DNA from: an uncultured Prochlorococcus sp.
Lineage (GTDB): Bacteria; Cyanobacteriota; Cyanobacteriia; PCC-6307; Cyanobiaceae
Reading direction: 5' to 3'
Assembly: GCA_902572065.1 (NCBI GenBank)
Contig: CACGEL010000012.1
Location: 1 to 22,524 of the forward strand
DNA: 22,524 bases
A program made the position numbers and the translations under genes. Numbering within the stretch: the stretch's first letter is position 1; each line of letters begins with the position of its first letter. Shown piece after piece: positions 1 through 8,178 of this stretch. The notes under the pieces were generated by a model. That model was given only the letters and a program-made list of their open reading frames with translations, had not been told where the DNA came from and did no database searches.

Positions 1-959
1 CTAGTAGCTAACTCTATTGAACTATAGTTTGGTTCTTTCAAAAAGTTTGCTAATTTTTCAGCAAGAAGTGGAGCTCTTCTTAGTAGAGATCCAATCATAT
101 ATCCAGATGCAGGATGAACCATACTTGCTGATCCTCCAAAACCAAGAACTGATTGATTTTTATATGGCAGAGGCAAATTCATAGGAAATAAGCAATTTTC
201 TTCATGGATAATCTCTTCTACTTTTATACCTTTATTATTTAATCTACTTAACAGTCTTTTTTTTAAATGATCCTGAGATAAAGCAGGAAAGCTAGCTAGT
301 GATGTCTCTTCAACAAAATAAGTTTCACTACCAAGATCCATTGCATAAAGAAAAGAGGGGGAAGATAACAACTCTTCATCATTTAAATGGTCAGAACGAA
401 AGTCCATTAAAACAAATTGATCTTTCTTTACAGGAGGAGAAGAAAATTTACCTACTATGCCATAAGCAGCTTGCTGGGCTACTTCTTCTTGAAGTGGCCT
501 TTTAATAAATTTACTATTGTGTCCACTTGCATCAATTACTAATCTTGCCTTAAGTTTTAAACCTGAAAAACAAATTACTTCAGAAAATTTGTTTTCTGAT
601 TTAATTAATTTTGCAGTTTCATTCAACCATTGAATACCTTTGCATGATTTCAATAGTTCATTCTGAAAAGCTTCCTGATTTATTAACCCATAATCATAAA
701 AATGTTTTGTTGGTTTATTACCTTTCTTATTTAATCCATCTCCAAAGTAGCTCAAAGTTTTTGACCATCTATGAGATAGCAAAGAAGCTAAACCTAATTC
801 TTCTAATTCAGATGCCCAAATCCCATAAGTATTCTCCCACTTTTCATAAGGTGATTTTGTTGATATTCCCTTTATATTAAGATTTTGTTTAGCTAATTCC
901 GAAGCTAAGCATAATGCTGCAGGTCCAGAACCTAAAATTAAAATATCAAGTATTTCCAT
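1..959 (-). CDS. crtL: Lycopene cyclase, 3' end beyond the left edge
   Basis: This gene probably encodes the flavin-dependent carotenoid cyclase that closes the ionone rings of lycopene to give beta- and/or alpha-carotene. The reading frame starts at an ATG (957-959) and stays open for 319 codons to the window edge, so the C-terminal part is missing; family members are around 400 residues. The N-terminus MEILDILILGSGPAALCLAS is a Rossmann FAD/NAD-binding fold with the GxGxxA pattern. The segment KWENTYGIWASELEELGL, about 40 residues in, is the conserved cyclase 'YGxW' region, and a second conserved block, LGFGGSASMVHPASGYM, lies near the left edge. It sits 25 bp downstream of gyrA on the same strand and may be cotranscribed with it. 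Prochlorococcus carries a beta-type and an epsilon-type paralogue; I favour crtL-b from its neighbourhood but cannot prove this from the partial sequence. Confidence 0.85.
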   Translation of the reverse strand, partial: MEILDILILGSGPAALCLASELAKQNLNIKGISTKSPYEKWENTYGIWASELEELGLASLLSHRWSKTLSYFGDGLNKKGNKPTKHFYDYGLINQEAFQNELLKSCKGIQWLNETAKLIKSENKFSEVICFSGLKLKARLVIDASGHNSKFIKRPLQEEVAQQAAYGIVGKFSSPPVKKDQFVLMDFRSDHLNDEELLSSPSFLYAMDLGSETYFVEETSLASFPALSQDHLKKRLLSRLNNKGIKVEEIIHEENCLFPMNLPLPYKNQSVLGFGGSASMVHPASGYMIGSLLRRAPLLAEKLANFLKEPNYSSIELAT

Positions 960-984
960 TAGATCTTTTTAATCTCCTACTTTG

Positions 985-3594
985 TTAAGGCTCTTCTTCT
1001 TTAGAAATTAATTGATCTGAATCATCGTTTTGCTCATGTGGAACTAATACAACTTCAGATAAATGATCACCATCATCCAGCCTTTGTAATTTTACTCCTG
1101 TAGCTGCTCTTGATTGCTGCGAAATTTTATCGGCATTAGTTCTAACGATAACTCCCCTCTCGGTAACAAAAATCAATTCTTCACCTGCTCCAAGTACCTT
1201 AAGTCCTACAAGTGAATCATCTTTGATTCTGAATTTTATTGCTCTTAAACCCATCCCCGCTCTTTTTTGCAGTCTAAATTTGGTTACGGGTACTCTTTTC
1301 CCTAGACCAAAAGCACTAGCTACTAGTACCCAAGGTCCTTTTGAAGAATTAGTTTCTATATCTTCATCATTTTCATCATTTTCATCATTTTCATTATCAA
1401 GATTTGCTAGTTGATCTACCAGATCAGAAGTTAAAACATCCATAGATACAAGTTTATCTCCATCTTTTAAGTTCATAGACTTAACACCTCTAGCTGTTCT
1501 ACCAAGAGGCCTCAGTTCATTAATATCTAATCTGAAATGAATAGTCATTCCTTTGCTCGATCCAATTAATACACTATCCCCTTCCGTTGATAATCTAACC
1601 CAGGTCAAGGAGTCTCCTTCCTCAAGGTTAATTGCTATCAAACCATTTGAACGTATTTTTGAAAAAGCTGATAATGAAGTTCTTTTTATAAATCCAGCTT
1701 TAGTAAGCATTAATAAATAACGCTCTTTGTCGAATGACTCCACTGAAACAATAGAAGTGATTTGTTCTTCTCTTGGTATTGGAAGTAGTTGAACAGAAGG
1801 TGTTCCTTTAGCTGTTCTGCTACTCATAGGGACTCTATATGCTGGAAGTGCATAAGCTACTCCTCTGTCACTGAAAAGTAAAAGAGTATCATGATCATTA
1901 CAGCTTATAAATAATTTAACTTCATCATCCTCTTGTGTTTTCGTTCCGGCTTTACCTCTTGACCCTCTACTTGTTGATTCAAATTCACTAACTGGCATTC
2001 TTTTTAAATATCCAGCTGAAGTTAGTAAAACAACCGATCTCTCGTTAGCTATAAGGTCAATATCATCTAGACCTCCACCTAAATTAAGAATCTCAGTTTT
2101 CCTTGGAGATGAAAATCTTTCATCTATTTTAGAAAGCTCTTCAAGAATTATTTCATTTATACGATCTTTATTTTGCAATATATTTTTATAGTCTGTAATT
2201 TTTCTTGTAAGTTCATCATGCTCTGATTTGATTTTATCTGCCTCTAGAGCGGTTAATCTTCTTAATTGCATTTGTAAAATGGCATCTGCTTGGATAACAG
2301 ATAATTCATGATCTTTTTGTAATTGTTCTCTCGCAGAATTTGTATCTTTTGCTGATCTTATTAAATTAATGATATTGTCCATGGCCTCTAGTGCCAAAAG
2401 AAGTCCTTTGATAATGTGATCTCTTTCTTCTGCTTTTTTTAGTAAGAAAGTTGTTCTTCTTTTAATTGTTTCAATTCTAAAATCTAGAAATACTTCCAAC
2501 ATTTTTCTTAGAGAAAGAGTTGTAGGTTCTCCATTGACAAGTGCTAGAATATTTGCACTAAAGTTATTTTGTAGAGGTGTTAACTTAAATAAATTATTTA
2601 AAACAACTTGAGGATAGGAATCCCTTTTTAGCTCAATTACAATTCTCATACCATCCCTGTCACTTTCATCTCTAATATCAGAAATACCCTCTAATTTTTT
2701 ATCATTTACAAGATCTGCAATTCTTTCTATTAAAGCTGCTTTATTAGTTTGAAAGGGAAGCTCAGTGATTATTACAGCATCTTTTTCTGCCCTTCCAGGA
2801 GACTTAATTTGTTCAATATCTGCAACACCTCTCATTGTTATGGAACCTCGGCCAGACTTGAAAGTCTCTTTAATTCCATCTCTACCTAGAATCTGTCCGC
2901 CTGTTGGAAAATCTGGTCCTTTAATTAATTCAAAAAGTTCTTTGTCTTCCATTAAAGGATTTCTAATTATTGATTTAAGACCACTAATTAATTCTCCTAA
3001 ATTATGAGGAGGTATATTAGTTGCCATTCCTACTGCAATACCTGATGATCCATTTAAAAGAAGCTGAGGTATTCTAGCTGGCAAAACTGTTGGTTCTTGT
3101 TGTGATCCATCAAAATTATCCGAAAAATCAACAGTCTCAGATTCGATATCCTCAAGCAAACTCTCATCTGTTAGGGATTGAAGACGTGACTCTGTATATC
3201 TCATCGCTGCGGGAGGATCATTATCTACTGAGCCGAAGTTTCCATGTCCATCTATTAGTGGCATTCTCATAGAAAAATCCTGTGCCATTCGTACTAATGC
3301 ATCGTAAACAGCTGTATCTCCGTGAGGATGGTATTTACCCAAAACTTCTCCTACAACCCTTGCACATTTTCTGTATGGCCTACCGCTTGTTAATCCAAGC
3401 TCATACATTGCGTAAAGAATCCTTCTGTGAACTGGTTTTAGCCCATCTCTAGCATCTGGAAGAGCACGTCCAACAATGACACTCATCGCGTACTCTAGGT
3501 ACGATCGTGACATTTCATTTCTCAAATCAGTCTGAATGATTCTCTCGTTATTTTCACTCAAACCAGAATTCTCTGAATCAGCAATATCGGACAT
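985..3594 (-). CDS. gyrA: DNA gyrase / topoisomerase IV subunit A
   Basis: This is the DNA-breaking subunit of a type IIA topoisomerase, which acts on the nucleoid with GyrB. The 869 residues begin at ATG and follow the family order: winged-helix/tower breakage-reunion domain (about 20-500), then a C-terminal beta-pinwheel DNA-wrapping domain (about 510-850). The catalytic tyrosine is Y133 in [10 protein letters not shown]. The quinolone-pocket region [17 protein letters not shown] (about 89-105) has T94 and D98 at the positions of E. coli S83 and D87. The GyrA-box position (about 541-547) reads TSRGSRG rather than the canonical QRRGGKG. An acidic END-repeat linker (about 731-745) is encoded by a 9-bp tandem repeat. 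Cyanobacteria often carry two GyrA/ParC-type paralogues, so this could be the second one; gyrA is the customary name. It is divergent from guaB3 and lies upstream of the lycopene cyclase gene. Confidence 0.92.
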   Translation of the reverse strand: MSDIADSENSGLSENNERIIQTDLRNEMSRSYLEYAMSVIVGRALPDARDGLKPVHRRILYAMYELGLTSGRPYRKCARVVGEVLGKYHPHGDTAVYDALVRMAQDFSMRMPLIDGHGNFGSVDNDPPAAMRYTESRLQSLTDESLLEDIESETVDFSDNFDGSQQEPTVLPARIPQLLLNGSSGIAVGMATNIPPHNLGELISGLKSIIRNPLMEDKELFELIKGPDFPTGGQILGRDGIKETFKSGRGSITMRGVADIEQIKSPGRAEKDAVIITELPFQTNKAALIERIADLVNDKKLEGISDIRDESDRDGMRIVIELKRDSYPQVVLNNLFKLTPLQNNFSANILALVNGEPTTLSLRKMLEVFLDFRIETIKRRTTFLLKKAEERDHIIKGLLLALEAMDNIINLIRSAKDTNSAREQLQKDHELSVIQADAILQMQLRRLTALEADKIKSEHDELTRKITDYKNILQNKDRINEIILEELSKIDERFSSPRKTEILNLGGGLDDIDLIANERSVVLLTSAGYLKRMPVSEFESTSRGSRGKAGTKTQEDDEVKLFISCNDHDTLLLFSDRGVAYALPAYRVPMSSRTAKGTPSVQLLPIPREEQITSIVSVESFDKERYLLMLTKAGFIKRTSLSAFSKIRSNGLIAINLEEGDSLTWVRLSTEGDSVLIGSSKGMTIHFRLDINELRPLGRTARGVKSMNLKDGDKLVSMDVLTSDLVDQLANLDNENDENDENDEDIETNSSKGPWVLVASAFGLGKRVPVTKFRLQKRAGMGLRAIKFRIKDDSLVGLKVLGAGEELIFVTERGVIVRTNADKISQQSRAATGVKLQRLDDGDHLSEVVLVPHEQNDDSDQLISKEEEP
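1361..1396. repeat. 9-bp tandem repeat inside gyrA
   Basis: There are four head-to-tail copies of the unit TTTTCATCA; the first differs by one base and the last by one base. On the coding (minus) strand they give repeated Glu-Asn-Asp triplets, a short acidic loop in the C-terminal pinwheel domain. Because the unit is a multiple of three, copy-number change would lengthen or shorten the loop without breaking the frame. Confidence 0.85.
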
Positions 3595-3773
3595 ATTAAA
3601 ACCCTTTATCTAATAATAATCCCTGATTGTCAGAATGAATAAAATAAAGCTAATAATTAATTTTCAAATACTCACATTTTTACACAAATAATAAAAAAAC
3701 TCTTTTGTTTTTCAAAAATTATTGGCTTATTACACCTTTAGTTGTTAACTTAATCAGAATAATTAAAAAATCC
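3595..3773. promoter_or_regulatory. Divergent gyrA / guaB3 intergenic region
   Basis: These 179 bp separate two divergently transcribed genes and must hold both promoters. The sequence is AT-rich. A TATTAT on the minus strand (3613-3618) is a possible gyrA -10 box, but it would leave only a very short leader. I see no clear -35 partner, no long inverted repeat and no RNA gene. The promoter assignment comes from gene orientation rather than from strong motifs. Confidence 0.35.
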
Positions 3774-4937
3774 GTGAATATTGAAATTGGTTTAAACAAA
3801 AAAGTTAGAAGAGCTTATGGCATTGATGAGATAGCATTAGTGCCTGGAACAAAAACCTTGGATTATGATTTAACTAATCCTTCCTGGTCAATTGGAAATA
3901 TTGAAAGAGAAATTCCAATTATAGCCAGTGCAATGGATAGTGTCGTTGACGTGAATACAGCAGTAGAGCTCTCTCATTTAGGCGCTATTGGAGTTCTCAA
4001 TATGGAAGGTATACAAACTAGATATGAAAATCCAAAAGAAATACTGAGTAAAATCTCATCTGTAGGAAAAAATGAATTTGTAACTTTAATGCAGAAAATA
4101 TATAAAGAACCCATAAAGGAATATCTAATCTTGCAAAGAATTAACGAAGTTAAAGAAAAAGGTGGTATAGCAGCATTAAGTGGGACACCTCAGGCTGCTA
4201 TTAAATTTAAAGAAACACTTATCAAATCGAATATAGATTTATTTTTTCTTCAAGGGACAGTTGTTTCCACTAAACATTTAGGTATTGAGGGTAATGAGAC
4301 ATTAAATATTAAAAATCTATGTCAAGCTTTGGAAATCCCAGTTGTTGCAGGTAATTGTGTGACTTATGAAGTCGCAGAACTTCTCATGAAATCAGGAGTG
4401 GCAGGGCTTATGGTTGGAATTGGTCCAGGTGCTGCTTGTACTTCTAGAGGGGTTTTAGGAATAGGTGTCCCACAAGCAACAGCAATATCTGATTGTAGTT
4501 TAGCTAGAGATGATTATTTCAAAGAAACTGGTCGTTATGTTCCAATAATTGGTGATGGAGGAATCATTACTGGTGGAGATATTTGTAAATGTATTGCTTG
4601 TGGTGCTGATGCTGTAATGATTGGTTCTCCAATAGCTAAATCGTCAAGTGCCCCAGGTAATGGATTTCATTGGGGCATGGCAACACCAAGTCCTATTTTA
4701 CCTAGAGGTACAAGGATTGAAGTAGGTTCTACAGGTTCTTTAGAAAGAATATTAAAAGGACCCGCAATACTTGATGATGGGACACATAATTTACTTGGAG
4801 CTATTAGGACATCAATGAGTACTCTTGGTGCTAAAAACATTAAAGAAATGCAAAATGTAGATATTGTAATTGCGCCATCTCTTTTGACAGAAGGGAAAGT
4901 TTATCAAAAAGCTCAGCAGCTTGGAATGGGAAAATAA
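3774..4937 (+). CDS. guaB: GuaB3-type IMP dehydrogenase family protein
   Basis: This is an NAD-dependent IMP dehydrogenase-type TIM barrel, making XMP from IMP in guanine nucleotide synthesis. I chose the GTG at 3774, giving a protein that starts MNIEIGLNKKVRRAYGIDEI and is 387 residues long, the usual length of the GuaB3 subfamily; an upstream ATG at 3705 would add 23 atypical residues. Visible motifs are ASAMDSVVD (51-59), the catalytic-cysteine loop GIGPGAACTSRG (C222), the phosphate-binding GDGGIITGGD (260-269) and VMIGSPIA (281-288). The regulatory CBS pair of classical GuaB is absent, as is normal for GuaB3. It is followed by yfr1 and trxA, the arrangement known from Prochlorococcus. 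Annotation pipelines usually name it guaB; the GuaB3 assignment is from sequence pattern. Confidence 0.92.
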   Translation: MNIEIGLNKKVRRAYGIDEIALVPGTKTLDYDLTNPSWSIGNIEREIPIIASAMDSVVDVNTAVELSHLGAIGVLNMEGIQTRYENPKEILSKISSVGKNEFVTLMQKIYKEPIKEYLILQRINEVKEKGGIAALSGTPQAAIKFKETLIKSNIDLFFLQGTVVSTKHLGIEGNETLNIKNLCQALEIPVVAGNCVTYEVAELLMKSGVAGLMVGIGPGAACTSRGVLGIGVPQATAISDCSLARDDYFKETGRYVPIIGDGGIITGGDICKCIACGADAVMIGSPIAKSSSAPGNGFHWGMATPSPILPRGTRIEVGSTGSLERILKGPAILDDGTHNLLGAIRTSMSTLGAKNIKEMQNVDIVIAPSLLTEGKVYQKAQQLGMGK

Positions 4938-4984
4938 TATCAAATCTTATCTTTATAAAATGCTAAAAATAACTAATTAGGAGC

Positions 4985-4990
4985 TATTAT
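4985..4990 (+). promoter_or_regulatory. Candidate -10 box of yfr1
   Basis: TATTAT lies 8 bases before the proposed first base of Yfr1, a normal -10 distance. TGCTAA (4961-4966), 18 bp upstream of it, is a weak -35 candidate. This supports Yfr1 having its own promoter rather than being a fragment of the guaB message. Confidence 0.5.
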
Positions 4991-4998
4991 TTAAATAT

Positions 4999-5053
4999 GG
5001 GGGAAACCCCATACTCCTCACACACTAAATCGCCCGATTTATCGGGCTTTTTT
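4999..5053 (+). ncRNA. yfr1: Yfr1 small regulatory RNA
   Basis: Yfr1 is a short trans-acting RNA of cyanobacteria, known to repress outer-membrane porin messages through its single-stranded core. The sequence shows all three hallmark parts in order. First is a 5' hairpin closed by a GAAA loop (stem TATGGGG 4996-5002 with CCCCATA 5007-5013; the transcript probably begins within it). Next is the ultraconserved unpaired motif ACTCCTCACAC (5013-5023). Last is a 3' hairpin GCCCGAT/ATCGGGC (5032-5038 and 5041-5047) followed by six Ts. The length of about 55 nt and the position between guaB and trxA match the described Prochlorococcus gene. The 5' end is inferred from structure and from the -10 box at 4985-4990. 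Confidence 0.93.
5032..5053 (+). terminator. Intrinsic terminator of yfr1
   Basis: A seven-base-pair GC-rich stem (GCCCGAT 5032-5038 with ATCGGGC 5041-5047) has a two-base apical gap and runs straight into TTTTTT (5048-5053). It forms the 3' stem of Yfr1 and is the clearest Rho-independent terminator in the window. It also insulates trxA from guaB3 transcription. Confidence 0.9.
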
Positions 5054-5144
5054 AAGATATTTTGTTACTTATATGTGTTTATCTGTAATGAAATCATCAC
5101 TTAAAAGAATACCCTGCTAAATTTTTTAAAGGAATATTTAAATT

Positions 5145-5468
5145 ATGTCATCTGCTCCCGCTGTAACTGATTCTTCATTTGACAAAGAAGTATTGCAAAG
5201 TGATCTGCCAGTCCTAGTTGATTTTTGGGCACCATGGTGCGGTCCTTGCAGGATGGTAGCGCCAGTTGTTGAGGAGATATCTAAAGACTTTGAGGGCAAA
5301 ATTAAAGTATTTAAGTTAAATACAGATGAGAACCCAAACGTTGCAAGTCAATACGGAATCAGAAGTATTCCAACCTTAATGATATTTAAAGGTGGTCAAA
5401 AAGTTGATACTGTTGTTGGAGCGGTTCCAAAAGCGACTCTTTCAAGTACCTTGTCTAAGCACTTATAA
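5145..5468 (+). CDS. trxA: Thioredoxin (TrxA, m-type)
   Basis: This small cytosolic protein-disulfide reductase passes electrons from ferredoxin- or NADPH-thioredoxin reductase to targets such as Calvin-cycle enzymes. At 107 residues it is a single standard thioredoxin fold. The active site is WCGPC, with C32 and C35, in [12 protein letters not shown], and the cis-proline is in SIPTLM. It begins at ATG with AAAGGA (5128-5133) 11 bases upstream as a ribosome binding site. It lies just after the Yfr1 terminator, so it needs its own promoter in the roughly 90 bp between them. hisH starts only nine bases after its stop codon, so the two are probably one transcript. Confidence 0.97.
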   Translation: MSSAPAVTDSSFDKEVLQSDLPVLVDFWAPWCGPCRMVAPVVEEISKDFEGKIKVFKLNTDENPNVASQYGIRSIPTLMIFKGGQKVDTVVGAVPKATLSSTLSKHL

Positions 5469-5477
5469 AATAAAGTA

Positions 5478-6095
5478 TTGTCTAAAATAGGACTCATAGA
5501 TTATGGGATGGGTAATATTCATTCCGTAACAAAAGCCTTGGAAAGTCTAGAAGAAGAAATAATTTTAATTAAAAATAATCAACAAACAAAAGATTGTAAG
5601 GCACTAATACTTCCTGGAGTTGGATCTTTTGATCCTGCAATCAATAATCTTATTAATACAGGTTTAATAGTTGATATTGAAGATTGGATTAAAAGTGGAA
5701 AATCCTTTTTAGGGATTTGTCTTGGATTGCAATTGCTTTTTGAATCAAGTGATGAAGGCTCAATTAATGGACTTGGAATAGTAAAGGGGAAAATAAAAAA
5801 AATCCCTCAATTATCTGATCAAAGAATTCCTCATGTTGGATGGTGTGAACTTTTGCCAACAAGAAATAATAGCTTATTAAAAAATGATGAATTAAATAAT
5901 TGGGTATATTTTGTTCATTCTTATCATGCTGTACCTTCAAATACTAATGTAATAGCTGCAAATGTTAGTTATGGTTCTGAGAAATTAACAGCAATAATAG
6001 AACAAGATAATTTGATAGCTTGCCAGTTTCATCCTGAAAAGTCAGGAAAAACAGGAGAAAAACTTTTACGTAGATGGCTTAAAAATATTCAATAA
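5478..6095 (+). CDS. hisH: Imidazole glycerol phosphate synthase, glutaminase subunit
   Basis: HisH is the class I glutamine amidotransferase that feeds ammonia to HisF in histidine biosynthesis, also yielding the purine intermediate AICAR. The 205-residue length is typical. The N-terminus GLIDYGMGNIHSV is diagnostic of HisH, the nucleophile is C81 in GICLGLQLLFE, and the other two catalytic residues are H185 and E187 in QFHPEKSG. The start is a TTG at 5478, chosen because it gives the expected N-terminus and no ATG or GTG lies between the trxA stop and the conserved motif. Its position directly behind trxA rather than with other his genes suggests it shares the trxA transcript. Confidence 0.95.
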   Translation: MSKIGLIDYGMGNIHSVTKALESLEEEIILIKNNQQTKDCKALILPGVGSFDPAINNLINTGLIVDIEDWIKSGKSFLGICLGLQLLFESSDEGSINGLGIVKGKIKKIPQLSDQRIPHVGWCELLPTRNNSLLKNDELNNWVYFVHSYHAVPSNTNVIAANVSYGSEKLTAIIEQDNLIACQFHPEKSGKTGEKLLRRWLKNIQ

Positions 6096-6108
6096 TTCTA
6101 TGTGATAT

Positions 6109-6696
6109 ATGAAAACAAATTTGAGGTTAATTGGAGGAAGAAGGCTTGATAGCCCAAATAACATTGATACTAGACCAACTACTTTAATGGTCAGAGAAGC
6201 TATTTTTAATATTTTGAAAAGTAAAGTAGAAAATTCTAATTGGCTAGATTTATTTAGTGGAACAGGTGCAATATCCTGTGAGGCATATAATCATGGTGCA
6301 AAAAAGATAGTTGCAGTTGAAAAAAATAAAAACAATTCAAAAATATGCTTAAAAAATTTATACTCATTGCAAAACATAGATACTAGAAAAAATGATATTG
6401 AAGTTATTTGCAATGATGTATTGATTTGGACAAAACCCAATAACGAAAGGAAATTATCTATTACTAATAATTTAAATAAAATAAAATTTGACTTTATATA
6501 TTTAGACCCTCCATATAGGGCTGTTTATCATGAATTGGTTTTAAAGCAAATATTTAATTGCAATTTTATTAGGAAAGGTACAATTGTTATCTGTGAGCAT
6601 TCATTAGAATTGAATATTAAGAAAAATATTTTATGGCAAATTTATGATGTAAGAACCTATGGTCAATCAAAATTGACTTTTTTAATCCATATCTAG
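6109..6696 (+). CDS. rsmD: 16S rRNA (guanine966-N2)-methyltransferase
   Basis: RsmD transfers a methyl group from SAM to G966 of 16S rRNA during small-subunit assembly. The 195-residue protein begins [13 protein letters not shown] and has the family signature [15 protein letters not shown] (22-36). These are followed by the SAM-binding motif [10 protein letters not shown] (46-54), and the N-methyltransferase motif IV, DPPY (133-136, in YLDPPYR). It starts 13 bases after hisH on the same strand. Its last 15 bases overlap the end of petG on the opposite strand, so the two genes converge with overlapping coding ends. A lysine- and asparagine-rich insert before the DPPY block fits the AT-rich genome. 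Confidence 0.93.
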   Translation: MKTNLRLIGGRRLDSPNNIDTRPTTLMVREAIFNILKSKVENSNWLDLFSGTGAISCEAYNHGAKKIVAVEKNKNNSKICLKNLYSLQNIDTRKNDIEVICNDVLIWTKPNNERKLSITNNLNKIKFDFIYLDPPYRAVYHELVLKQIFNCNFIRKGTIVICEHSLELNIKKNILWQIYDVRTYGQSKLTFLIHI

Positions 6697-6801
6697 CATT
6701 CCTGAACCTCTCCTATATTGATTCCATGCACTTACAAATAATCCAAGGAGTGTTATTGGAACTAATCCTAAAACTATTCCACATAAAAGAGGTTCAATCA
6801 T
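6682..6801 (-). CDS. petG: Cytochrome b6f complex subunit PetG
   Basis: PetG is a small essential single-helix subunit of the thylakoid cytochrome b6f complex, which links photosystem II to photosystem I. The 39-residue frame begins with ATG at 6799-6801. It starts [20 protein letters not shown], continues through a hydrophobic helix to [11 protein letters not shown], and ends MLDMD. The MIEPLLxGIVLG start and the QYRRG positive patch after the helix are the family hallmarks. It is short enough for gene finders to miss. It is divergent from the cytochrome cM-like gene, and its 3' end overlaps rsmD by 15 bases. Within the window it is the only b6f structural gene. Confidence 0.95.
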   Translation of the reverse strand: MIEPLLCGIVLGLVPITLLGLFVSAWNQYRRGSGMLDMD

Positions 6802-6856
6802 TTTCTGGCATTTTTCTTATTTCTCATTCACAATTGTTACACAGCGAGAATTTTTT

Positions 6857-7244
6857 GTGACAAAATCTTCACCATCTGCAGCAGAAAAATTTTTAACAAT
6901 GAAATTCTGGATAAAGAGTTTTATGATAGTTTTGATTTTATTAATATTGGGTGCTTTAATTTTTTTTAATCAAGAGGAGAGTAATACTTATATTGTTGAA
7001 ACTCTTGAATTAAGCGGCTCTTATAATGCAGGCGATACTCTGTTCAAAATGAATTGTGTTGGATGTCATGGAATAACTGCTAGAGGATTGGTTGGACCAG
7101 ACTTACATTCAATAACTCATCGTTTGAGTGATACGGAAATTATAAAACAAGTTACACAGGGTCTCACCCCCCCCAATGCCAAGTTTTGAAATTGATCCTC
7201 AAAACATGTCCAATTTATTAACATATTTACATAATTTAAAATAA
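6857..7244 (+). pseudogene. cytM: Cytochrome cM-like protein, one-base frameshift
   Basis: This is a membrane-anchored class I c-type cytochrome of the cyanobacterial cytM type, a minor electron carrier. The first frame (GTG at 6857, stop at 7189) has one N-terminal membrane segment (about 19-38 of 110) and the haem motif CVGCH (C67, C70, H71). The ATG at 6899 is an alternative start just before the membrane segment. After QGLTPP the frame breaks in a run of eight Cs (7167-7174). Removing one C lets it continue as PMPSFEIDPQNMSNLLTYLH to a TAA at 7242-7244. That tail is exactly the family C-terminus and contains the methionine (in TPPMPSF) that is the sixth haem-iron ligand. As written, the product lacks this ligand and the last helix. 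A sequencing error, a real pseudogene, or a slippery variable tract could each explain it. Confidence 0.82.
7167..7174. repeat. C8 homopolymer at the cytM frameshift
   Basis: Eight consecutive Cs stand out in this AT-rich DNA. The conserved protein sequence downstream is in frame only if the tract has seven (or ten) Cs. It is the exact break point of the cytochrome gene. Confidence 0.9.
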
Positions 7245-7247
7245 ATT

Positions 7248-7988
7248 TTGAAGAAAAACTTTGTTAATCTGAAAGTTGTTTTAGTGGAACCCAATGGGCC
7301 TATAAATGTTGGTAGTATCGCTAGATTATGTTCTAATTTTGAGGTGAATGAATTAAGGATTGTTTCCCCAAATTGTGATGTTTTTTCTTTAGAAGCAAAA
7401 AGGATGGCTCTAAAAGGTCAAAGTTATATAGATAATTGTAAGAATTTCAAAAGTATTGAACAAGCAATATTTGATTGTGATATGGTAGTTGCTACTTGTG
7501 GAAGAATTGATTTAAGTAAAGATATTGAATGTGAATCGCCTGAGGCGATATCTAAATGGATTTCATCTTTTAAAGAGATTAATAATTTAGCCATTTTATT
7601 TGGCAGAGAGGATAGAGGGTTAACTAATAGTGAATTACTTTTTGCTCATAAGATTTTAAATATTAATACTTCTAAAAATTATCCTTCATTAAACCTTTCG
7701 CATGCAGTCGCAATCGTTTTATATGAATTAAGCAAATGCTCAACAAGCAATCAAAAGAAAGATATAAAAGCTTTTAACCTTGCATCATCAAAACAAATTC
7801 ATGAATCTTTTAAAGACTTAGAAGAAATGCTTATAAGGACTGGTTATCTTTTGGAACATACCTCTTTTTCAAAAATAAGTAAGTTTAAAAAATTTGTTTT
7901 AAAAGCAAAGGCATCTAGTCATGAGATAAATGTTTTGAGGGGAATTGTTCACCAAATTAACTGGTTCTTAAATAATTCTAAAGGGTAG
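7248..7988 (+). CDS. trmJ: TrmJ-like SPOUT RNA 2'-O-methyltransferase
   Basis: This is a member of the TrmH/SpoU (SPOUT, trefoil-knot) family that methylates ribose 2'-OH in tRNA or rRNA with SAM. It is closest in pattern to TrmJ (tRNA position 32). Motif 1 is VVLVEPNGPINVGSIARLC (10-28), motif 2 is ILFGREDRGLTNSEL (116-130) and motif 3 is PSLNLSHAVAIVLYE (146-160); the order and spacing match TrmJ, as does the roughly 245-residue length with a helical C-terminal tail. The start is a TTG at 7248, three bases after the cytM tail would end, which suggests cotranscription with cytM. The RNA target cannot be read from sequence alone, so the gene name is by family resemblance. Confidence 0.8.
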   Translation: MKKNFVNLKVVLVEPNGPINVGSIARLCSNFEVNELRIVSPNCDVFSLEAKRMALKGQSYIDNCKNFKSIEQAIFDCDMVVATCGRIDLSKDIECESPEAISKWISSFKEINNLAILFGREDRGLTNSELLFAHKILNINTSKNYPSLNLSHAVAIVLYELSKCSTSNQKKDIKAFNLASSKQIHESFKDLEEMLIRTGYLLEHTSFSKISKFKKFVLKAKASSHEINVLRGIVHQINWFLNNSKG

Positions 7989-8079
7989 ATAAAATTTATT
8001 TAGTTAAGAAAAAACAGTCATAGATTATTATAGTTTTATTAAAGTCTTTTTAAATTTATTATTAGGATTAAATTTATCC

Positions 8080-8109
8080 TTAACTAGGATATTTATATTT
8101 ACTAGTTAA
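8080..8109. repeat. Inverted repeat upstream of chlI
   Basis: TTAACTAG (8080-8087) and CTAGTTAA (8102-8109) form a perfect 8-bp inverted repeat around a 14-base AT-rich spacer. It lies about 64 bp upstream of the putative chlI -10 box. It could be an operator or a weak hairpin after the methyltransferase gene; no T-run follows it. It may also be chance in AT-rich DNA. Confidence 0.4.
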
Positions 8110-8172
8110 AAATTTGAGTCTTACAAAATAATTTGAAATTAGAAATGAATAGAAATATCAATAAAGCCTAAG

Positions 8173-8178
8173 TATAAT
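8173..8178 (+). promoter_or_regulatory. Candidate -10 box of the chlI operon
   Basis: A perfect TATAAT lies within the 279-bp gap before chlI and would start transcription near 8185, giving a leader of about 80 nt. No convincing -35 hexamer is visible at the usual spacing. The box overlaps the left arm of a second inverted repeat, AATCAAA (8176-8182) with TTTGATT (8191-8197), which could be an operator or a 5' hairpin. The remainder of 7989-8267 shows no gene. Confidence 0.45.

Noticed and set aside
299..880. Short plus-strand frames at the left end
   Set aside because: They lie antisense to the lycopene cyclase, which is open through the whole stretch with clear family motifs.
1361..1396. 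Tandem repeat as a CRISPR or regulatory array
   Set aside because: The units are 9 bp with no spacers, and they lie in frame inside a coding gene.
3705..3773. An upstream ATG start for guaB3
   Set aside because: It adds 23 hydrophobic residues absent from the family; the GTG at 3774 gives the usual 387-residue length.
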